In this document: positions 1-11,374 of the stretch, one piece after another
How positions within the stretch are numbered: position 1 is the first letter of the stretch
How the letters are laid out: each line of letters begins with the position of its first letter
Source: Elephas maximus indicus
Lineage: Eukaryota; Chordata; Mammalia; Proboscidea; Elephantidae
Assembly (NCBI RefSeq): GCF_024166365.1
Contig: NC_064819.1
Span: forward strand, 112,140,293 to 112,204,292
Reading direction: 5' to 3'
DNA length: 64,000 nucleotides
Program-made: the position numbers and the translations under genes
The notes under the pieces: generated by a model
Told to the model about the DNA's origin: nothing
Seen by the model: the letters and a program-made list of their open reading frames with translations, nothing else
The model's database searches: none

Positions 1-593
1 GATAGGGTGTGGAGAAATGTGTTCCTCTGTCTAGGATACATGGGTGGCAGGGCATCTTGCATCTGCTGCAGCCAGCGAGTGAGACCAGTCTTCTTTAGTG
101 CAAGGAGTGGAGGCTTCCTAGGGACCAGTTGGGTGGGAGAGCTTCTACCAACACTCAGTGAGTCTACCAGTCATGTGTGCACTCACCCCTGAGGTCAAGG
201 GCCACCACTCCTGAGTATCTCTGGTTTTGGTTCTGGCACCTTCCCTGTTTCTGCTTCTTTCACTCTGTGTCTATAGAGATTTTCTATCCCTTTTAGAAAA
301 GCCATGAAGTTGACTTGCTGTTTTCTTCACCCAAGGTCACTGCTGGCTTTGTCCTAAGTTAGCTGCAGTAGACCAGAATGGCTGGGTGAGCACCAACATT
401 TCCTGTTACTCTTCTTTTGCTCTTTTCTTTATTCCTTCCAATCGGTGTTCACTTCAGTCCTTAGTCTTTCTTTTTTGATGTTCAGAGTTCTTGGATTGTT
501 ATCAGCTTCTATCTCACTTGGGTTTTTTAGGGTCTTCGGTACAGGCGGACATTATGGTGGGTGTGACTAAGCCACCATCTTGGCTCCGCCTCA
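1..593 (-). mobile_element. L1 5'UTR start, cut by the left window edge
   Basis: The right end reads on the minus strand GGCGGAGCCAAGATGG, the typical first bases of a mammalian L1 5'UTR. The adjacent 100 bases match the 5' end of the longer L1 at 22441-27898 (both contain TTCTTGGAT/TTCCTAGAT then GGGTCTT or AGGTCTT). The rest of the element would lie left of position 1. Confidence 0.75.
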
Positions 594-709
594 CCTTTTG
601 CACTTTAACAGTTATGTATCTAATTTACAGTATAAAAAATATAACAATACAAACTAGTGATTTCGAGGATATCATTGTTTGGAATAAAAATAAGAAAATA
701 GTGAGTCTA

Positions 710-1243
710 TGTCTTAGTTATCTAGTGCTGCTATAACAGAAATACCACAAGTGGATGGCTCTAACAAAGAGAAATTTATTCTCTCACAGTCCAGGAGGCT
801 AGAAGTCTGAATTCAGGGTGCCAGCTTCAGGGGAGGGCTTTCTGTCTGTGTTGATTCTGGGTGAAGGTCCTAGTAATCAGTCTTCCACAGGCCTAAAAGC
901 TTTTTAGTGCAAGACCCCAAGTCCAAAGGATGTGTGCTTCTGGCTCTTCTTGCTTGGTGTTAATGAGGTCCCTCTGTCTCTCTACTTGCTTCTCCCTTTT
1001 ATATCTCAAAAGAGATTGATTTAAGACACAACCTAATCTTACAGATTGAGTTCTGTCTCTTTAACATAACTGCTGCTAATCCCACCTCATTAATATCATA
1101 GAGGTAGGATTTGCAACACATAGGAAAATCACATCAGGTGAAAAAATGGTAAACAACCACACAATGCTAAGAATCATGGACTAGCCAAGTTGACAGGCAT
1201 TTTTTTTTTGGGGGGGGGAAGGGACACAATTCAATTCATAGCA
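710..1243 (-). mobile_element. MaLR-type solo LTR
   Basis: LTR fossil of the ERVL-MaLR group, no internal genes. Left end TGTCTTAGTTATC, right end TTCATAGCA, flanked by a 5-bp duplication GTCTA (705-709) and GTCCA (1244-1248). It is the reverse complement of the LTRs at 8815, 49421 and 52304. Confidence 0.85.
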
Positions 1244-1248
1244 GTCCA

Positions 1249-1600
1249 TTTAAAGAAAATAATAATATGAGGGTTGCTGTAAGAAATAACACAAATCAGG
1301 AAGATGGAATGCTAATGAGTAAAGTTTGGGACTGTACTTATCAATGATTATCTTTATGAAACACGTAATCACCAGACCCAACAGTTTGCATATCCATAGC
1401 AGATATCAGCTGATGAGCTGTTCTATAACATCAGGCTGAAATGAGAATTTATTGGCTAGTTAAAATTAAACCCTTCCACTGTAACCTTGGGTACACTCAT
1501 TTCATGGTCTGTAAATTTGTTTTTACTTCGGACTTTCACCCTTTCCTTCTCCTTCCACTCTCTTACACTACTGAAAACCTAACTTTGTTTTAGCTTTTAA
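1249..1600. other. No feature recognised
   Basis: AT-rich non-coding sequence; I see neither a gene nor a repeat I can name. Confidence 0.5.
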
Positions 1601-2560
1601 CTCTACCACGTAGAGTTTGCTTCCTTTCTCATTTTTCCTAAATCTCAGTGTCATTACTTTCCACACCTGTTGTGTCCAGATCATCCCTGCATTACCTTCC
1701 ACCTCAACAATCTCTCCTCCCTTGCATTCTGTGTCAGGTCATCACCTTTCTCCATCCTTGTCACTGCTTTCTACCAACTTTCATACCTTCCAAACACTCT
1801 GGCCATAACAATATTTGACAATGTGACTACGTTTTCCTTCTTGAAAGACCTCTTTATTTGTTCTTTGCTGACTTGTGTTCCTCTACCACCCCTTAAAGGT
1901 GGGATTTATTCAAGGTCCCCCGTGCAATCCTCTACTTTTTTTCTTTTCTCTCCTCTTCCTGGTGACCTTCACATCATCAACCATTACCTCTTTTCAAATG
2001 TCTCTCAAATCCACATCTCTTGCTCAAACTATCTCCTGAGCTACAGGCTGGAATGTCCAAAGGTCTATTTGCAATAAATCCAAAGTATCCTACCAGCTCA
2101 AACAAACTATGTCAAAAAATGAACTCACTCCATTCCTTCTAAACCTAACTTTCCACCTGCATTACTTCTCTCTGTAAATGATAATGATCTAGATGAAAAG
2201 CCTGGGAGTTACTTTCAAAGTCTTCCTCTTTTTCATCATTTCCCTACATTTATTTGGTCACCATGCCTCTTGAATCAGTCATCTCCTTGGGTTGCTACAT
2301 GTCTCACCCTCATCAAACACTCCAACAGACTATCCATGTGCCACTTCATGGTCCACACTGGCACCAGTTAACAAAGTAAACTAATGGATTAAAGCTAGAC
2401 CATGTCATGTACAGATTCAGACACCTTCCAGGTATCAACTTTGTCTATAGGATGTAACTTTTTAGCTTGAAATCTAAGATTCTCTCCCCAACCTATTTTC
2501 TCATCTTCTCTTATACAACTCTATTCTAACTAACCCAGATTTTGTGATGTCACCTGAATA
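1600..2560 (+). mobile_element. L2 fragment (ORF2 region)
   Basis: Decayed sequence matching the L2 reverse-transcriptase 3' part and beyond: TGTCAAAAAATGAACTCACT, CCTGGGAGTTACTTT and clusters of CTCTTCC-type pyrimidine stretches in the same order as L2 consensus. Frames are broken throughout. Boundaries are approximate. Confidence 0.55.
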
Positions 2561-3252
2561 AGCCATTCATCCATTTATTCAAGAAATACTTACTGAGTAT
2601 TTGTTATTAGTCCCAGTGTTGTCCTAAGTGCAAGAAGTCCTGGTGGCATGATGGTTAAGTACCAAAAAGTCAGTGGTTTGAACTCACCAGCTGCTCCACA
2701 GAAGAAAGATGTGGTAGTCTGCTTTCATAAATATTACAGCCTTGGAAATCCTATACGGCACTTCTACTCTGTCTGAAGAGTCACTGTGAGTCAGGATCGA
2801 CTTGATGGAAATGGAGTTCTAAGTGCTGGAAATATAATGATGATTATGATTTTTGCCTTTGGATTTAAATAATACAAACAATGAAAATAAAGCATGGTAA
2901 GAAAACTTGGTACTATGGGCATTTATCCAGAGGGGCCGAACTTGATAAAGACAGATTTGTGGGCTGACGGGGGTAGGGAAAACTCCCTAAGGGAAGTAAT
3001 AATCTAACTGAGACCTATAAAGTAAATAAGAATCATTCAAATATAGTGCACGGGGAGGGGGCACTAGTAAGACAGAGGAAAAGTATGCATGAAGAGTTGG
3101 GGGCAGGAAGGAATGGACAGACATTAGGGAACCAAGACCAGAGCTCAGAGAAGGAGGGAAAACAAAGTGCTGCAGAAGTCAAAGGATGAAATTGTACAAG
3201 AAAGCAGGAGAGAATCACAATGCCCATGCTGTCAAGCGGTCAAATAAGATAA
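2561..3252 (-). mobile_element. L2 fragment, antisense, interrupted
   Basis: Starts with the antisense L2 3' end (ATTCAAGAAATACTTACTGAG) and continues through typical antisense L2 sequence (CTGAGACCTATAAAGTAAAT). It is split by the SINE at 2632-2818 and appears to resume after the RTE element, at 4787-4935. Confidence 0.6.
2632..2818 (+). mobile_element. AfroSINE
   Basis: tRNA-derived head (CCTGGTGGCATGATGGTTAAG), middle with AGAAAGATGTGG and CTGCTTTCATAAA, tail ending GTGAGTCAGGATCGACTTG. Flanked by a perfect 8-bp duplication CTAAGTGC (2624-2631 and 2819-2826). Inserted into an L2. Confidence 0.9.
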
Positions 3253-4786
3253 GGGTGTACTGAAGGAGGAAGTCTAAGCTGTACTGAAGGCATTGGCAAA
3301 AAACAAGGCTCCAGGAATTGATGGAATACCAACTGAGATGTTTCAACAAACGGATATAACTCTGGAAGTGCTCACTCATCTATGCCAAGAAATTTGGAAG
3401 GCATCTATCTGGTCAACCAACCAGAAAAGATACATGTACACCCCCATTCCAAAGAAACGTGATCCAATGGAATGCAGAAATTATTGAACAATACCATTAA
3501 TGTTACATGCAAGTAAAATTATGCTAAAGATAATTAAAAAATTGTTGCAGCGGTACGTCGACAGAGAACTGCCAGAAATTCAAGCCAGATTCAGAAGAGG
3601 ATGCTGAACCAGGGATATTATTGCTGATGTCAGATGGATCATGGCTGAAAGTAGACAATACCAGAAAGATGCTTACCTGTGTTTTATTGACTATGCAAAG
3701 GTACTCAGCCGTGTGGATCATAACAAATTAGGGATAACATTGTGAAGAATGGGAATTCCAGAACACTTAACTATGAAACCTCTGCATAGAACAAGGGGAA
3801 CAAGAGACAGTTGTTCGGACAGAACTAAGGGATACTGTGTGGTTTGAAATCAGGAAAGGTGTGTTCCAGCATTGCATCCTTTCAGCATACTTATTCAATC
3901 TGTATACTGAGCAAATAATCTGAGAAGCTGGACTATATGAAAAGGACGTGGCACCAGGATTGGAGGAAGACTCATTAGTAATCTGTAATATGCAAATAAC
4001 ACAATCTTGCTTACTGAAAGGGAAGAGGACTTGAAGCACTTATTGATGAAGATCCAAAGACCACAGCCTTCAGTATGGATTTCACCTCAACATAAAGAAA
4101 ACAAAAATCCTCACAGCTGGATCAATTAGCATCATCATAATAAACGGAGTGAAGGTTGAAATTGTCAAGGATTTCATTTTACTTGGATTCATAATCAACA
4201 CACATGGAAGCAGCAATCAAATCAAATGGCGTATTGCATTGGACAAATCTGCTGCAAAAAACTCTTTTAAGTGTTAAAAAGCAAAGATATCACCTTAAGG
4301 ACTAAGGTGTGCCTGACTCAAGCCACAGTATTTTCAATTGCCTCACATGCATGTGAAAGCTGAACAATGAATAAGGAAGACTGAAGAAGAATTGATGCAT
4401 TTGAATTACGGTGTTGGTGAAGAATATCGAATATGCCATGGACTGCCAGAAGAATGAAGTACAGCCTTGGAAGCACAGTCTTGGAAGAAGTACAGCCAGA
4501 CTGCTCCTTAGAAGCAAGGGTAGTGAGATTTGTCTCATATACTTTGGACACATTATCAGGAAGAACCAGTCCCTGGAGAAGGGAATTATGCTTGGTAAAG
4601 TAAAGAATCAGCAAAAAAGAGGAAGACCCTTGACGAGATGGATTGACACAGTGGCTGCAACAACAGGCTCAAACATAGCAATAATTGTGAGGACGGTGCA
4701 GGACCAGGCAGTGTCTTGTTCTGTTGTACTTGGGGTCGCTGTGAGTCAGAACCAACTCAACAGTACCTAACAAAACAGTGTCCATT
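3253..4786 (+). mobile_element. RTE (BovB-like) LINE, 5'-truncated, with reverse transcriptase remains
   Basis: Non-LTR retrotransposon of the RTE clade, which copies itself by target-primed reverse transcription. Residues near the 5' side (3293-3487) read KNKAPGIDGIPTEMFQQ and IPKKRDPMECRNY, the first conserved blocks of RTE reverse transcriptase. Downstream, broken frames keep a decayed RT region (the YADD equivalent near 3990 is mutated) and the C-terminal segment at 4411-4770 with YFGHIIRKNQSLEKGIMLGK and KRGRPLTRWIDTVAA, the RTE terminal domain. It ends with CGCTGTGAGTCAGAACC and CCTAACAAAAC, the tail shared with the SINEs here. Many stops and indels mean it is dead. The endonuclease half is absent. 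It lies inside an antisense L2. Confidence 0.88.
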
Positions 4787-4935
4787 GGATTTAACAACAA
4801 AGAAACCATTGGTGATCTGACCAGAAGCCCTTTCAGTGAAGTGATATCGACAAAGGCTAGGTCATAGTGAACACCAAAGTGAATGAAAGATGAGGAACTG
4901 GAGTCTGCAAATGCAGACAAATCTTTCTGGAAATT
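4787..4935 (-). mobile_element. L2 fragment, antisense, resumed after RTE
   Basis: Begins TGTCCATTGGATTTAACAAC and continues with ATTGGTGATCTGACCAGAAG, which continues the antisense L2 text interrupted at about 3252. Supports a single L2 split by the RTE insertion. Confidence 0.5.
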
Positions 4936-4974
4936 TAAAGCTAACCACACCTTTACACCATTTGCTTGTTCTCA

Positions 4975-5170
4975 ATCATTTTCCTCCTCTGCTGTTTCTT
5001 TCTCTCTTGCCTATACCCTCACCCCCCAATTTCTCTTCCTCTTGAAATCCTAGCCATTCTTCAAGGGGCAACTCAAGTGTCATATCTGGGGCTTTCCTGA
5101 ACTCCTGGTAGTTAGAATGGATTACTCAGTACTCGCCACATAAATCTTTGCTGATTAGCAAATTGTTCAC
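4975..5170 (+). mobile_element. L2 3' fragment
   Basis: Pyrimidine-rich stretch followed by TAGCCATTCTTCAAGGGGCA and CTTTCCTGAACTCC, matching L2 near its 3' end. Confidence 0.5.
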
Positions 5171-5834
5171 AGCTCACTGCCCCACAGCACTTCCTTTGTA
5201 CCAGTGGTATAGCACTCCCTCTTTGCTGCCTTGTAATCTATTTGGTTGTTCATATCTGTTTTCTGCACAACACAACTTGACAACAGTGAACTAGCTATGT
5301 ATCTTTGAACCTCTAATTATTCCTAACTAAGTGCACTGGACACTGTTGTCATCCAAATTGAACTCAACTGACTGCTGTCTGTTTTGCATTGATTTAAGTA
5401 CATGATATGTACGACATGATCTTTGTTTTTGGAGGCAATGATTTTTGATAGTATTCATAATGAGAATGGAAAATCTTAGAATTTTCTAGCATCATCTTTA
5501 ACTTCCTAAGTATTTCCTCTATTATTCATGTAAATGCTGTAAATAATTATCAGAGTAGTTCCCTGCATGAATGATTAAAACCAACTTTCTGGAAGAAAAA
5601 AAATCCACTCAGCTTTTAACCTCAGAGTACTTAAGTAGCAACTCATTAATGAAGTTGGGTTAACTATTCACACACATCTCTCTTTCTAAGGAAGAACCTA
5701 GGGAACTGTTAAACCAAGCCACACTAGAAGTGACATTGACCTTCGTGATTTCTAAAGACTGAAACCAAACAAATAAGTTATAGTTTTAAAATGTGAGTAA
5801 CTGATGATCATTTGGTTTTGGCTGATTTGAGAAT
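5171..5834. other. No feature recognised
   Basis: AT-rich sequence without a gene or a repeat I can name. Confidence 0.45.
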
Positions 5835-6530
5835 GGCAAGAACAGTGAGAGGCCATCTAAGATACAACTATTAGGTTCTACCTGTCCAGAGCAAAAGAGA
5901 AGAAAACCAAAGGTTCAAAGAAGAAACTAATCTACAGAACAAATAGTCTACACAAACCACAGCCACGCCTACCCTGAGATAAGAAGAACTAAATGATGCC
6001 GGCTACTACAGCCAACCGTTCTAATCAGGGCCACAGTAGCTGGGCCCTGATAGAATGGGAGCAAAATGTGCAAGAGAACTTCAAATTCCTAAAAAAAAAA
6101 AAAAAAAAAACCACTATCACCAACAAAAAAATAGACCTACTGAACTGGTTGAGACTGGAAGATTCCCTGAGACAATTGCCTTGACGTACTCTTTAAACCT
6201 TGAACAAAAATGAATCTCTGAGATTACCTTGTAGCTAAATAACAAATTGGCTCACAAAATAATGACTACTACCCGTAAGTACTGTGCTCCTTTAAAAAAT
6301 CACCTATATGAGACCAAATATTCAACAATTACTTTAAAACAAAAACAAGAATGTAAGGGGCAGGGAAACTACATTAATGAAAATGGAACAACCATAACGG
6401 AAATAAAGAGAATGTTCAAGAATGTAACCAATGTCACTGAACAATTTGTGTAGAAATTGTTGAATGAGAAACTAAACTTCTGTGTAAACTTTCACCAAAA
6501 CACAATAAAGTGTTATTTAAAAAAGAACAA
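5835..6530 (+). mobile_element. Lineage-specific L1 3'UTR
   Basis: Matches in order the 3'UTR of the other L1 copies here (15145-15955, and in reverse 22441-23430 and 43627-44600): AGTGAGAGGCCATCTAAGATAC, an internal A20 run at 6091-6110, GAATGAGAAACTAAACTT and a final AATAAAGTGTT before an A-rich end. The 82- and 68-residue open frames inside have no coding support. Confidence 0.7.
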
Positions 6531-7812
6531 TGGTCAGAATGATTGATAAATTTATCATATTGCAGATGGAAAGGGTTTCAAAAAACTAAAAAATTTTAGT
6601 AGTCTGAGAAATCAAGGCTCACTTTAATTTTGTAATTAGTAATATTGATAATCTTCAGTTTTAAAATATTTTAGAATTTTGATTAAGCATATTTCTAAAT
6701 TCTTCAGCAGAGTCTGGAACTTTCGTCACCAACCCCATCACAATGCCACACCCTTCAGTGCAATTCAAAGGAGGTCACAAAATAAAATTGGTATTAAAAT
6801 ATATAGCTTTGTATCTTTAAGAAACAAAAAATTGAAGCAACTATGACTAAATATTAATACTAAATAGTCCAATTGCTATTTTACTCTATTCTTTTCTGTA
6901 GGCATGAAATACTTCATAACTTTAAATTAAGAGGGACCATATCCATGTAGTCTAACATTATTGGCGGACTCCATACTGAAGGTGTTTCTCATACTGATTC
7001 TTTATTATCCAAAATTTTTACATGTTCCATGAACACTTAGATCAGAGATATTTCTTTGGTTTCCAGAGGAAAAAGCAAAAACAGTTCAGAGAAATAAGTA
7101 CTCTGGAGCAGGGGCAAGTCCAAACTCAAAGCAGAGCTAGAACTCCTAGGGTATCTAAATACTGAAAGTCATGACAGACATTCAATAAGTGCTTGTTTGA
7201 TTAATTAGTTGCTTGTTTAATGGGAACAAAAGCTCAGCTCCTCGTCATAGATGGCATATGTCACCTTCCATTCATCACCAACCGTGACACTGCTGTCCCA
7301 AACTCAGGAGGATTTTGTGTGGCCTTTTCAGTAGTGGAGATGGTTGACCTGGAACCAATCAGACTCTCAAGGGTCCCTGCATTTATAAGATGTCTGACCC
7401 AGGGTTAGGGGTATTATCAGTAGCCTTAGTGTTAATGAGTCTGAAGAATAGGAAAAATTACAGAAACTAAACACATGAAAGAGCAAAACTGCCACAGAAA
7501 AATTGACTTCCAAGCTGATCTCACTTTTCCATCATTTCTAATTGCCACTAGTTGACTCGGTGGAGGTAACTAGATGGTGCTGACTTGGTTGGTAGAAGAG
7601 CCTAGCAAACAATAAAGGGAGTGAATATATGTTGGTCCCAGTACAGCTCTTTAATTTCACTCTCCTTCAGCTCAATACAGCCAGCATTAAGTAAGCACTA
7701 ACTTCTATTGAGCACCAACAGTCAGAGACAGCACAGTTCTTTCTCCCCTGCTTCCTCCATGTGCTCCATCTTCCCTCTCTCTGTCTCTCTACCTCTCTAT
7801 CTCTCCCTCATG
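6531..7812. other. No feature recognised
   Basis: Non-coding, AT-rich on the left. Only short AT-rich simple stretches are visible. Confidence 0.45.
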
Positions 7813-7839
7813 CACACACACACACACACACACACACAC
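7813..7839 (+). repeat. (CA)13 microsatellite
   Basis: Uninterrupted CA dinucleotide run, preceded by a CTCTCT-rich stretch. Confidence 0.97.
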
Positions 7840-8200
7840 TCTTGATAGTGCTAGTAGTTTGTTCACTTTTTTTTTTTTAATAAGTTCAAAGTCTGAGTCA
7901 TCACTTAAAGCAACTGTAGGGAGTGGGATTGTCACGAAGGAAAGCAAACTCTTCTCTAAAGATGTTGTTCGTGAGACTCCAAAGAACTAAAGAAACAAAC
8001 TTATTTCTTGTCAATGCTCATTTCCTCAAAGCTGTTTCAGAATTTCTTAGTAGGGTTACCTTGTAACCAAGCCATGATAATTGGTTGACTTTCCCATAAG
8101 AACCACAGCACCTACTCACACTCCCTGGGTCAGTCTCTCCAGGTACCCGCTGCTCAGCCCATCCCTGGGGTCCTTGATTGATGCCTCCTTCTCTCTCTCC

Positions 8201-8360
8201 AAAGGAGCCCTGGTGGTGCAGTGGTTAAAGTGTTTGCCCACTAACCAAAAAGAAAGATGTGGCAGTCTGCTTCCATAGAGATTTACAGCCTTGAAAACCC
8301 TATGGGGTCACTATGAGTAGGAATCCACTCAACCACAGTGAGTTGTTTTTTGTTTTCTTT
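8201..8360 (+). mobile_element. AfroSINE
   Basis: Head GGAGCCCTGGTGGTGCAGTGG, then AGAAAGATGTGGCAGTCTGC and tail GGGTCACTATGAGTAGGAAT. The target was a CTCTCTCTCCAA sequence, duplicated on both sides (about 8191-8202 and 8362-8373). Confidence 0.9.
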
Positions 8361-8439
8361 TCTCTCTCTCCAACGTCATCTCCCACTCTCCTCAAACAGG
8401 TAAGTTCATCCTTGCCTTGGACCTCCCCTTTCTCTTGCA

Positions 8440-8595
8440 TGCAAGAATTGGTAATATTCCCCTGGGAAATCTCCCTGTGTCCATTCCACTTATTTGAGTC
8501 TTCTATGCTTCACATCTCAACTGCATGCAAGTCCTCCAGAAATCTTCCCTGAACCTATCAGCACCTCATCTTCCTGAAGACTCCAATGGCACTGA
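8440..8595 (+). mobile_element. Probable L2 fragment
   Basis: TCCTCCAGAAATCTTCCCTGA matches the L2 3' region; the remainder is too decayed to be sure. Confidence 0.35.
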
Positions 8596-8606
8596 CAGCC
8601 TTTTCC

Positions 8607-8760
8607 CTTACTGGGTTATTGTAGTCATCATCAAGTTGATTCTGACTCATGGTGATCTTATGTATAACAAATGAAACATTACCTGGTCCTGCACCATCTT
8701 CGTAATCATTAGTATGCTCCAGTCCATTGTTGCAGCCACTGTGTATTTTGAGCACCTTCC
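8607..8760 (-). mobile_element. RTE LINE 3' end
   Basis: Reads on the minus strand through CATTGTTGCAGCCACTGTG (plus-strand text), a DNA copy of the RTE C-terminus (DTVAATM-type), and the shared tail TTGATTCTGACTCATGGTGA. 5'-truncated, ends in the CATCATCAAG tail. Confidence 0.7.
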
Positions 8761-8814
8761 AACAAAGGGAGTGTATCTTCCAGCACTATATTGGACAGTA
8801 TTCTGTTATAATCC

Positions 8815-9346
8815 CGTCATGGATTGAATTGTGTCCCCCCAAAATATGTGTCAACTTGGTTAGGCCACAATTCCCAGTATTGTGTGGTGGTCCTCCATTT
8901 TGCGATTTTCCTATGTGTTATAAATCATAATCTCTCCCTGTGGTTAAAGGGGATTAAGGTAGAATGTAATATCCTTGTTCAGATTACACCCCTGATCCAA
9001 TGTAAAAGGTGTTTTCCTGGGGTGTGGCCTGCACTACCTTTTATCTTACAAGAGATAGAAAGGGAAGCAAGCGGAGAGTTGGGAACCTCATACCACCAGG
9101 AAAACAGTGCCGGGAGAAGAGTGCATCCTTTGGACCGGGGGTTCCTGCAAGGAGAAGATCCTAATCCAGGGGAAGATTGATGAGAAGGACCTTCCTCCAG
9201 AGACGACAGAGAAAGAAAGCCTTCCCCTGGAGCTAACGCCCTGAATTTGGACTTCTAGCCTACTAGATTGTGAGAAAATAAATTCATCTTTGTTAAGCCA
9301 TCCAGTCGTGGTATTTTTGTTATAGCAGTATTAGATAACTAAGAAA
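8815..9346 (+). mobile_element. MaLR-type solo LTR
   Basis: Begins CGTCATGGATTGAATTGTG and ends GATAACTAAGAAA; AATAAATTCATC near the 3' side is the LTR poly(A) signal region. Perfect 5-bp duplication AATCC (8810-8814, 9347-9351). Terminal TG and CA are mutated to CG and AA. No internal genes. Confidence 0.88.
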
Positions 9347-9351
9347 AATCC

Positions 9352-9560
9352 ATAGGATTTTTACTGGCTAATTTTTAGAAGTAGTTCACCAGGCCTTTCT
9401 TCCTAGTCTGTCTTAGTTGGAGGTTCCACTGAAATCTATCCACCATGGGTGACCCTGCTGTTGTTTGGAATACCATTGGCGTATCTTCCAGCAGCATAGC
9501 AACTCACAAGGCACCGTAGTATGACAAACTAACAGATGGGTGGTTTTCTGCCATGTTAAG
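9352..9560 (-). mobile_element. tRNA-Gly/RTE-type SINE, partial
   Basis: Body matches, on the minus strand, the SINE at 55270-55628 and the plus-strand copy at 28281: the segment CTTTCTTCCTAGTCTGTCTTAG, TCCACTGAAATCTATCCACC and CATAGCAACTCACAAGG occur in the same order. The tRNA-like head is missing here. Confidence 0.6.
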
Positions 9561-9617
9561 TGCCTTATATGTTTTTGCTCATCTACTATCGACTCAGCGG
9601 CACTGGGTTTGACTATC

Positions 9618-9745
9618 CATAGATGAGGCAATAAAGGTACAGAAAGGTTACATAACTTGTTCAATGTCATACAGCAACTAAGGGACAGATTCAAGACTTC
9701 AACGCTGGGATGTCAGACTCCAAAACTTATTCATTTAATCACTCA
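9618..9745 (-). mobile_element. MIR
   Basis: GATGAGGCAATAAAGGTACAG, then TTACATAACTTGTTCAATGTC and the CATACAGCAACTAAGG core, the antisense MIR core. Confidence 0.7.
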
Positions 9746-9873
9746 GAAATACTCAAAGTCAGTCCTGAAATGCCTTGGTTTTTGCACTCCACTTCTTTGT
9801 TCTCATACCCTTTCACTCTCAAATACTGGTTTTAGGGGAAACCTGATCACTTCCTCTCTCCATTTTAGAGGTG

Positions 9874-9892
9874 TTTTTTTTTTTTTTTTTTT
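9874..9892. repeat. Poly-T tract
   Basis: Run of 19 T; no SINE is attached that I can see. Confidence 0.9.
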
Positions 9893-10129
9893 CCTGTCTC
9901 CTGTGTAACTGATGTTTGGATTACCTGAGGTTAAACATGATTACATTTATTTCCCAAATATAATTTTCCCCATACCTATATTATTTTTGGCACTGGGGTC
10001 TTTGAAATTGTCAGTTAGAGAATGTGGTAGGATGATGACAAAGGAAAACGAGAAGTTGGTCAGCTATTCTCTTAAGAAGTTACTGTCTTCCCTTCCTCTT
10101 TTGGAGACAACTCATTGAAGAGGTAGAGA

Positions 10130-10320
10130 AGGCTAATACAGAAGAGCTAACATTTAATAAGCACTCAATGGGGTTCCAATGGTAAGCACTTTATATCCAT
10201 TTTCTTATTTGACCCAGTGGGTTAGGTACCATTATTTCTACTTTACAGGTAGAAATTGAGGCTAATAGAGGTTAAGCACCTTGCCTCAAACCACACAGCT
10301 AGTAGGCAGCAGGGGAGGAA
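10130..10320 (-). mobile_element. MIR
   Basis: Antisense MIR in full order: TAATAAGCACTCAATGG, TTATATCCATTTTCTTATTT, TTTACAGGTAGAAATTGAGG and CACACAGCTAGTAGGCAG. Confidence 0.85.
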
Positions 10321-10499
10321 TTGCAGCAGCAGAGCTGCTGTGCACGGTGGGACAGGTCGGGCTCTGCAATGTGTGTACCGTCTGTACTCTGCTCACCACA
10401 CCACCTGTCCTGGCTTGGATCTGTTCCTGACTACAGGAATGGGAGCCCCTTTCTCAACCATATAAAGTGCCATGTGGACTAGTGGAGTCCTTGTGTGAA

Positions 10500-10625
10500 C
10501 CCAGGCCCTATAGATGAGGCAATAAAAGCACAGAGAGGTTAAGTAACTTGTCCAATGTCATACAGCAAGTAAGGAGCAGATTCCGGACTTGGAAGTCAGA
10601 GCATTGCATTTTGATCTTGCTGCCT
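10500..10625 (-). mobile_element. MIR
   Basis: AGATGAGGCAATAAAAGCAC, GAGAGGTTAAGTAACTTGTC and CATACAGCAAGTAAGGAGC; nearly the same segment as 9618-9745, about 890 bp away. Confidence 0.75.
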
Positions 10626-10804
10626 TGTAAGCCTGGGCTTCCTACGGAGCACATACTCTACACTCCCAGGAATTTGGGGAGAGAAACGAAAAGTACGAAG
10701 AGACACGGCATCTACACTGAGAACAGTTACAGAAACAAAACCAGCACTTAAAGACTAATGACAAAGCCATCGAGGACTATTTTTGATTCTCTCCCATGCA
10801 ATTT

Positions 10805-11060
10805 TTAAGAGTGTGGGCTCAGAACTAGATTGCCTGGTCTGGGTCCTGACTTCACCACTTCCTAGCTTGGTGGCCTTGTTAATATAGCCTTTTTATTCTC
10901 AATGTCCAAAGATGTAAAAGAGGGTTAATCAGATTACCTGACTGTTAGGATTGTTGGAGGATTAAAAGAGTTATCACACACAGTTACTTAGAACTTAATC
11001 TGGTATATGGCTAGCGTGCAATAAATATTACTCTCAGTATTAATGTTAGTGTCAGCTTTG
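10805..11060 (+). mobile_element. MIR
   Basis: Sense MIR: AGATTGCCTGGTCTGGGTCC, ACTTCCTAGCTTGGTGGCC, TTGGAGGATTAAAAGAG and GTGCAATAAATATTA. Confidence 0.8.
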
Positions 11061-11076
11061 ATATTAGTATTAGTAT

Positions 11077-11240
11077 GCCAAACCAAACCCACTGCCACTG
11101 ACTTGATTCCAACACATAGCAACCCTATAGGACAGAGTAGAACTGCCCCATAGAGTTTCCAAGGAGCGCCTGACTGACTCGAGCTGCCTACCTCTTAGTT
11201 AGCAGCCATAGCACTTAACCACTACGCCACTATGGTTTCC
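11077..11240 (-). mobile_element. AfroSINE
   Basis: Left end AAACCAAACCCACTGCC, then TAGGACAGAGTAGAACTGCC, right end the inverse of the head (ACTACGCCACTATGG). Perfect 11-bp duplication AGTATTAGTAT (11066-11076, 11241-11251). Confidence 0.93.
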
Positions 11241-11374
11241 AGTATTAGTATCGATATTGGATTATTACAATGGACATTTAGAGAAGAGAGAGATCAATAT
11301 GGACTGGTGAAGAAGAAAGATTCATGGAAGAGGTAAGCCGGAGCCAGACTTTGATGGATAGACAGAGCATTTCT

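Noticed and set aside
1670-2077. 135-residue plus-strand frame
   Set aside because: Falls in an L2 fragment, rich in Ser/Leu/Pro from pyrimidine-rich DNA, with no family match.
4411-4770. 119-residue frame as an independent gene
   Set aside because: It is the C-terminal RTE segment (LGKVKN, KRGRPLTRWIDTVAA) of the retrotransposon at 3253-4786.
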